From: Streptomyces katrae
Lineage (GTDB): Bacteria > Actinomycetota > Actinomycetes > Streptomycetales > Streptomycetaceae
Assembly (NCBI RefSeq): GCF_000966975.1
Contig: NZ_JZWV01000625.1
Coordinates: 1 to 8,862 of the forward strand
Reading direction: 5' to 3'
DNA: 8,862 nt
Below the pieces are notes generated by a model. The model was given only the letters and a program-made list of their open reading frames with translations, ran no database searches and was not told the DNA's origin. The stretch's first letter is position 1. Every line of letters begins with the position of its first letter. A program made the position numbers and the translations under genes. This document shows, piece after piece, positions 5,543 to 8,862 of the stretch.

Positions 5543-7252
5543 TCACCAGCGGTACGGCTTGTAGACCTCCATGCAGGCGCCGGTGTCGGAGCCGTTGATC
5601 GCGTCGGCGGTGTCCGGGATCGCACCGGCCGCCGGCGGGGCCTGCTGCGGGAAGGCGTTGCCCTCGCGCCAGTCCGCGCCCACGATCAGGGTGATCTTCG
5701 AGACGTCGGCCGACTGCTGCACCGCCGTGTTCGGGATGCCCAGGGAGGCCGCCACGCTCTGCGCCTCGTCCGCCAGGTCCGGCGTCGGGTAGCGCACCAC
5801 GGTGGTCTTCTCCGGGGTCAGCGCGGTGTCCGCCTTGGCGCCGGTGAAGCCCTTGGAGACCAGGACGTCCGCGATCGCGTTCGCCCGGTGGGGCGCCAGC
5901 GGCTGGCCGGCGGCGGTGCCGTTGACCACGTTGACGGCGATCTTGTCCGGGGTGGTGACCGGGGCCTTCGAAGGCTCCTGGCCGGGCTGCGCGGGCGGCT
6001 GCGAGCCGGCCGGAGCGGGCTGCGGGGCCGACGGGCTCTGCGCGGCCTGGGGGCTCTGCGCGGCCTGCGGCTCCCCGTTCTTGTCGAAGGCGATGTCCTT
6101 GCGGAGCATCGTCCACAGCTTGTCGGCGTCCGCCGGGTTCACTATGAGCCGGTCCTCGTCCCGGGGGTCCTGGAAGGTCGGCATCGTCGTCATCGTGATG
6201 CGGTTGGTGGGGACGTCCTTGAGCTGCATGGCCAGGTTGTAGAGCTTCTTGACCGAGCCGATCTCCTCCGAGACCTCCAGGGCCTTGGTCGCCGCCTCCG
6301 CCAGGTCCGTGATCCGGCCGACGTCGGTGAAGGCGTTCTGGCTCTTGAGCTCGCGCATCATCGAGTTCATGTACATGTGCTGGGCCTGAGCCCGGCCCAG
6401 GTCGCTGCTGAACGCGTGCCGGGTGCGCAGCCACTGCAGCGCCTGCTCGCCCTTGACCCGGGTCGTGCCCTTCTGGAGCTTGAGGCCGGAGCCGCCGCCG
6501 GAGGTGGGCAGGGGCCGGTCCCAGACGTTGTCCTTGACGCAGACCGGGACGCCGCCGACCGCGTCGGCCATCTTCACGACACCGGAGAAGTCGATCATCA
6601 TCCAGTGGTCGATGTAGACGTTGGTCAGCTTCTCCCAGGTGGCCAGGGTGCAGCCGGGGCCGCCGCGACCGAGCGACTCGTTGATCATCGCGTAGGTCTT
6701 CTTGAACTTCTCGCCGGTCTTCGGATCCGTGCACTCGGGAATGTCCACCCGGGTGTCGCGCGGAATGCTCACCACCGAGGCGTTCTCCCGGTCGGCCGAC
6801 ACGTGCAGCAGCATCTGCACGTCGGCGAGCGGGGCGTTGCCCACCGTGTCGCGGCTGCCGCCGAGTTCCACGTTCTCCGGCTTGTTGCGGCTGTCGGAGC
6901 CGATCAGCAGGATGTTCAGCGGGCGCTGGCCCTTGGCGTTGGCGTGGGTCTTCTCCACGCCGCTCTCACCGCTCAGGCGCTGCCCGCTGCGGATGTTGCC
7001 GTCGAGATGACGGTAGTAGAGGTACCCGGCCGCCGAGGTTCCCAGGATCAGGAACGCCAGGACGGACGCCACCCAGAACAGCACCCGCCGGCGGCGCCGG
7101 CGGACGGGGATGCCACCGCCCGGGGGCCGGGCGCCGTCGCCCTCGCCCTTCCGGGGTGGGGGCACCGTGCCGGACGCCTTCTTCTTGCCGCCTTCGGATA
7201 TGCCGTCGGCGGCCTTGTCGGGCGCCCCCTCCCCCCGCACGCTGCTGTGCAT
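5543..7252 (-). CDS. LCP-family glycopolymer-peptidoglycan ligase B, LCP plus LytR_C domains
   Basis: The 569-residue protein has a charged cytoplasmic head, a KKK- and RRRRRR-containing stretch, and one membrane helix (about 57-77), which places the rest outside. The LCP domain (about 110-310) contains NILLIGSDSR (113-122), VVSIPRDTRVDIPEC (160-174), MINESLGRGGPGCT, GGVPVCVKD, GEQALQWLRTRH (268-279) and DLGRAQAQ. These supply the Arg/Asp residues that bind the lipid pyrophosphate. Cys174, Cys201 and Cys238 are in positions shared with gene C and could form a disulfide. A Pro/Ala/Gln linker (about 393-436, with a repeated PQAAQS) leads to LytR_C (about 438-528: IAVNVVNGT to ITLIVGADW). A tail ends GACMEVYKPYRW. 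Start: ATG 7252 lies 8 bases after GAGGGGGG; a TTG at 7270 falls in that site. The gene was formerly classed as a LytR transcriptional regulator, but it has no DNA-binding domain. Confidence 0.93.
   Translation of the reverse strand: MHSSVRGEGAPDKAADGISEGGKKKASGTVPPPRKGEGDGARPPGGGIPVRRRRRRVLFWVASVLAFLILGTSAAGYLYYRHLDGNIRSGQRLSGESGVEKTHANAKGQRPLNILLIGSDSRNKPENVELGGSRDTVGNAPLADVQMLLHVSADRENASVVSIPRDTRVDIPECTDPKTGEKFKKTYAMINESLGRGGPGCTLATWEKLTNVYIDHWMMIDFSGVVKMADAVGGVPVCVKDNVWDRPLPTSGGGSGLKLQKGTTRVKGEQALQWLRTRHAFSSDLGRAQAQHMYMNSMMRELKSQNAFTDVGRITDLAEAATKALEVSEEIGSVKKLYNLAMQLKDVPTNRITMTTMPTFQDPRDEDRLIVNPADADKLWTMLRKDIAFDKNGEPQAAQSPQAAQSPSAPQPAPAGSQPPAQPGQEPSKAPVTTPDKIAVNVVNGTAAGQPLAPHRANAIADVLVSKGFTGAKADTALTPEKTTVVRYPTPDLADEAQSVAASLGIPNTAVQQSADVSKITLIVGADWREGNAFPQQAPPAAGAIPDTADAINGSDTGACMEVYKPYRW
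6033..6068 (-). repeat. 18-bp tandem duplication in the linker of LCP gene B
   Basis: Units 6033-6050 and 6051-6068 differ only in the last base and encode PQAAQS twice in the Pro/Ala-rich linker between the LCP and LytR_C domains. The frame is kept. Linker length variation is expected to be tolerated. Confidence 0.85.
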
Positions 7253-7408
7253 CACGCGTACCCCCCTCAAGATTCTTAACTGGTCGGTATTGTGCCGGTC
7301 CTGCCGGCTACCGCCCCATCGGCGGTCTGTGGACTTCCGGCGGGCAGCCTAAGAGCCGCCCGTTCCCGCATCTCCGCGCCGTACCCCGGCGTCCGCCGGT
7401 GCGGCAGG
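7253..7408 (-). promoter_or_regulatory. Spacer between LCP gene C and LCP gene B, with the leader of gene B
   Basis: This 156-bp spacer lies between two genes read in the same direction, so gene B probably has its own promoter. A small hairpin (CCGGCG 7386-7391 with CGCCGG 7394-7399) lies 10-25 bases after the gene C stop and may be a weak terminator. The stretch 7267-7292 is unusually AT-rich for this window and contains TTAAGAATC on the minus strand, directly before the gene B ribosome-binding site GAGGGGGG (7268-7261). No confident -35/-10 pair was identified. Confidence 0.35.
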
Positions 7409-8862
7409 TCACTTGGCGCAGACCGCCTTGTCCGCCTCGACCCGCTGGACCCCCTCGGGAGCCTGCTGCGGGGCCGCCGCGCCGAGCGGCGTGCCGGGCT
7501 CCTTGAAGTCGGCGCCCAGGGTCAGCTTCATCGGGGTCTTCGGCCCCGCGTCGGCCGCACCGGGCTTCAGCGCCGAAGCGGGCAGGCCCATCATGTCGGC
7601 CAGCGCCCTGGCCTGGTCGGCCTGGTTGGGGGCGTACTCCAGCTGCGTGGCGGCCAGCCGCGCCGAGGCGTTGCCGTGGTTGCCGGCCTTGTAGACGCCC
7701 TTGCTGTTCTGCAGCCAGGTCAGAGTGGTGGACGCCGATCCCGGCGGGCCGCCGCCGTTGTACACGTCCACCCGGACGTCCCCGGCGGGGGCGCGGTTCC
7801 CCTGGAGCAGCGCGTCCTGCTTGCTCTTGGCGTCGGCCTCGGCCGCGTCCTTGGCGGCCTGCTCCTTCTTCTCCACCTCCGTGAGGGACACGTCCCCCCG
7901 GATCATCTGCAGGAGCGGGTCCGCCTGCGCGGAGTTCACGACCACGGTCGCCTTGCGGTTCGCCGGCTCGTTCGGGTTGTCGATCACCGGCAGCGTCGTG
8001 AACGTGACGTTCTTGGGGTTGATGTCCTTCAACTCGCCCGCGAGGGCGGTGAGCTTGCCGATGGAGCCCAGTCCCTGGTCCACGGTCAGCGACTTCGTCG
8101 CCGCCTCCGCCAGCGAGAAGAACTTCTTCGGACTGGTCAGCGTCTCCTTGGACTTCATCTCGCGCATCATCGAACCCAGGAACTGCTGCTGGGTCTTGAT
8201 CCGGTCCAGGTCGCTCTCGTTGCCGAAGGAGTGCCGGGTCCGGACGAAGGCCAGCGCCTGCTCGCCCTCCAGCCGGTGCTCACCCGCCTTCAGGTTCAGC
8301 TTCGAATCGCGGTCGTTGACGTCCTTCGCCAGGCAGACGGGCACCCCGCCCACCGCCGTGCTCAGGTTCTTCACCGCGTTGAAGTCGACCATCATGAAGT
8401 TGTCGACGTCCAGGCCGGTCAGCTGTTTGACCGTGCGCATCGTGCAGCCCGGGTCACGGCCCTCCTGCCCCAGGCTGTTGTTGAAGCGGGTGCCCCGGGT
8501 GCCGGGGATCTCCTTGACCGAGCCGTCGACCTTCGTCGGGCAGGCCGGGATGTCGGTGATCAGATCGCGCGGGATGGACAGCGCGGTCGCGTTGCTGCGG
8601 TCCTTGGAGACGTGGAAGAGGATCGTGGTGTCGGCGTGACCGACGCTGTCGGCGTCCCCGTAACCCTCGTTGCCCTTGCCGCTGCGCTTGTCGGTGCCGA
8701 TGACCAGGATGTTGATCGGCTGGTCCTTCTTGAACCCGCCGCCCGCGCCGCCGGTGTCGATGACCTTCAGGTTGTCGTTGAGGTGCTCGTAGTAGAGGTA
8801 CGAGCCGACCCCGCCGCCGACCAGCAGGAACGCCAGGGTGCCGCCGGTGACCGTGAGCAGCC
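7409..8862 (-). CDS. LCP-family glycopolymer-peptidoglycan ligase C, 5' end beyond the right edge
   Basis: The frame is open from the window edge to the TGA at 7409-7411, with 483 residues visible. The start codon and cytoplasmic head are missing; ATG 8440, inside the LCP domain, is not the start. The visible part opens within a membrane helix (LLTVTGGTLAFLLVGGGVGS). The LCP domain then has INILVIGTDKR, ATALSIPRDLITDIPAC, NNSLGQEGRDPGCT, GGVPVCLAKD, GEQALAFVRTRH and DLDRIKTQQQF. All motifs carrying the phosphate-binding Arg/Asp residues are present. The IP-x-C and GCT cysteines match gene B. The linker to LytR_C is not Pro-rich but a charged Lys/Glu/Ala helix (EVEKKEQAAKDAAEADAKSK). LytR_C runs from VRVDVYNGGG to MKLTLGADF, with the usual NGT turn altered to NGGG. 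The tail ends DKAVCAK. Role is as for genes A and B; the three sequences are diverged enough to suggest different polymers or conditions. Confidence 0.92.
   Translation of the reverse strand, partial: LLTVTGGTLAFLLVGGGVGSYLYYEHLNDNLKVIDTGGAGGGFKKDQPINILVIGTDKRSGKGNEGYGDADSVGHADTTILFHVSKDRSNATALSIPRDLITDIPACPTKVDGSVKEIPGTRGTRFNNSLGQEGRDPGCTMRTVKQLTGLDVDNFMMVDFNAVKNLSTAVGGVPVCLAKDVNDRDSKLNLKAGEHRLEGEQALAFVRTRHSFGNESDLDRIKTQQQFLGSMMREMKSKETLTSPKKFFSLAEAATKSLTVDQGLGSIGKLTALAGELKDINPKNVTFTTLPVIDNPNEPANRKATVVVNSAQADPLLQMIRGDVSLTEVEKKEQAAKDAAEADAKSKQDALLQGNRAPAGDVRVDVYNGGGPPGSASTTLTWLQNSKGVYKAGNHGNASARLAATQLEYAPNQADQARALADMMGLPASALKPGAADAGPKTPMKLTLGADFKEPGTPLGAAAPQQAPEGVQRVEADKAVCAK

Noticed and set aside
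5888..7279. A 463-codon plus-strand frame across LCP gene B
   Set aside because: It is a shadow of the LCP reading frame, which has all its catalytic motifs, a membrane helix and a ribosome-binding site.
7409..8440. A complete 343-residue protein starting at ATG 8440
   Set aside because: The frame stays open to the window edge, and the upstream part encodes the membrane helix and the first half of the LCP domain, so this Met is internal.
5543..8862. LCP genes as transcriptional attenuators or regulators (the old LytR naming)
   Set aside because: No DNA-binding domain is visible; the membrane helix and extracytoplasmic LCP motifs fit the glycopolymer-ligase role established for this family.
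1..8862. Mobile element, prophage, CRISPR or toxin-antitoxin content
   Set aside because: No transposase, integrase, terminal repeats, repeat-spacer array or small toxin/antitoxin-like gene pair was seen, and composition is even throughout.

Overview
The window is very GC-rich actinobacterial chromosome, almost certainly Streptomyces or a close relative. Codon third positions are nearly all G or C, GTG and ATG starts are both used, Shine-Dalgarno sites are GGAGG-like, and the long hairpins between convergent genes lack T-tracts. It reads as a cell-wall glycopolymer locus. At least three, and probably four, genes encode LytR-CpsA-Psr (LCP) proteins, the membrane-anchored enzymes that move glycopolymers from lipid carriers onto peptidoglycan. 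They are interleaved with two glycosyltransferases and one hotdog-fold acyl-CoA thioesterase.

Layout. At 1-415 (-) lies the N-terminal part of a Gly/Pro-rich protein, probably an LCP protein whose catalytic domain is outside the window. Divergent from it, 522-1094 (+) encodes an acyl-CoA thioesterase carrying an in-frame 33-bp tandem duplication. A 156-bp spacer rich in palindromes and short repeats (1095-1250) leads to a polytopic GT-C glycosyltransferase, 1251-2747 (+). This converges on LCP gene A, 2771-4293 (-), across a hairpin that contains both stop codons. LCP gene A is split by a frameshift: the LCP domain is in one frame (2980-4293) and the LytR_C domain in another (2771 to about 3222), and the break sits in a G/C-tract linker. 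LCP gene A diverges from a GT2 (ExoA-like) glycosyltransferase, 4438-5463 (+). That gene converges on LCP gene B, 5543-7252 (-), across a perfect 22-bp-stem hairpin. LCP gene C, 7409-8862 (-), is intact as far as seen but runs off the right edge before its start codon.

How they may work together. The GT-C enzyme (extracytoplasmic transfer from a polyprenyl-phosphate sugar) and the GT2 enzyme (cytoplasmic, nucleotide-sugar dependent, membrane-associated) could build or decorate a surface polysaccharide. The LCP enzymes could then ligate it to peptidoglycan. This pathway is an inference from family membership and proximity; nothing in the window fixes the sugar or the polymer. The alternating gene orientations mean these genes are not one operon.

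No tRNA, rRNA, CRISPR array, transposon or phage feature was recognised. No gene-free stretch exceeds 156 bases. The gene families are all known ones and no clearly novel system was found. The most unusual features are the internal duplication in the thioesterase and the frame break in LCP gene A.
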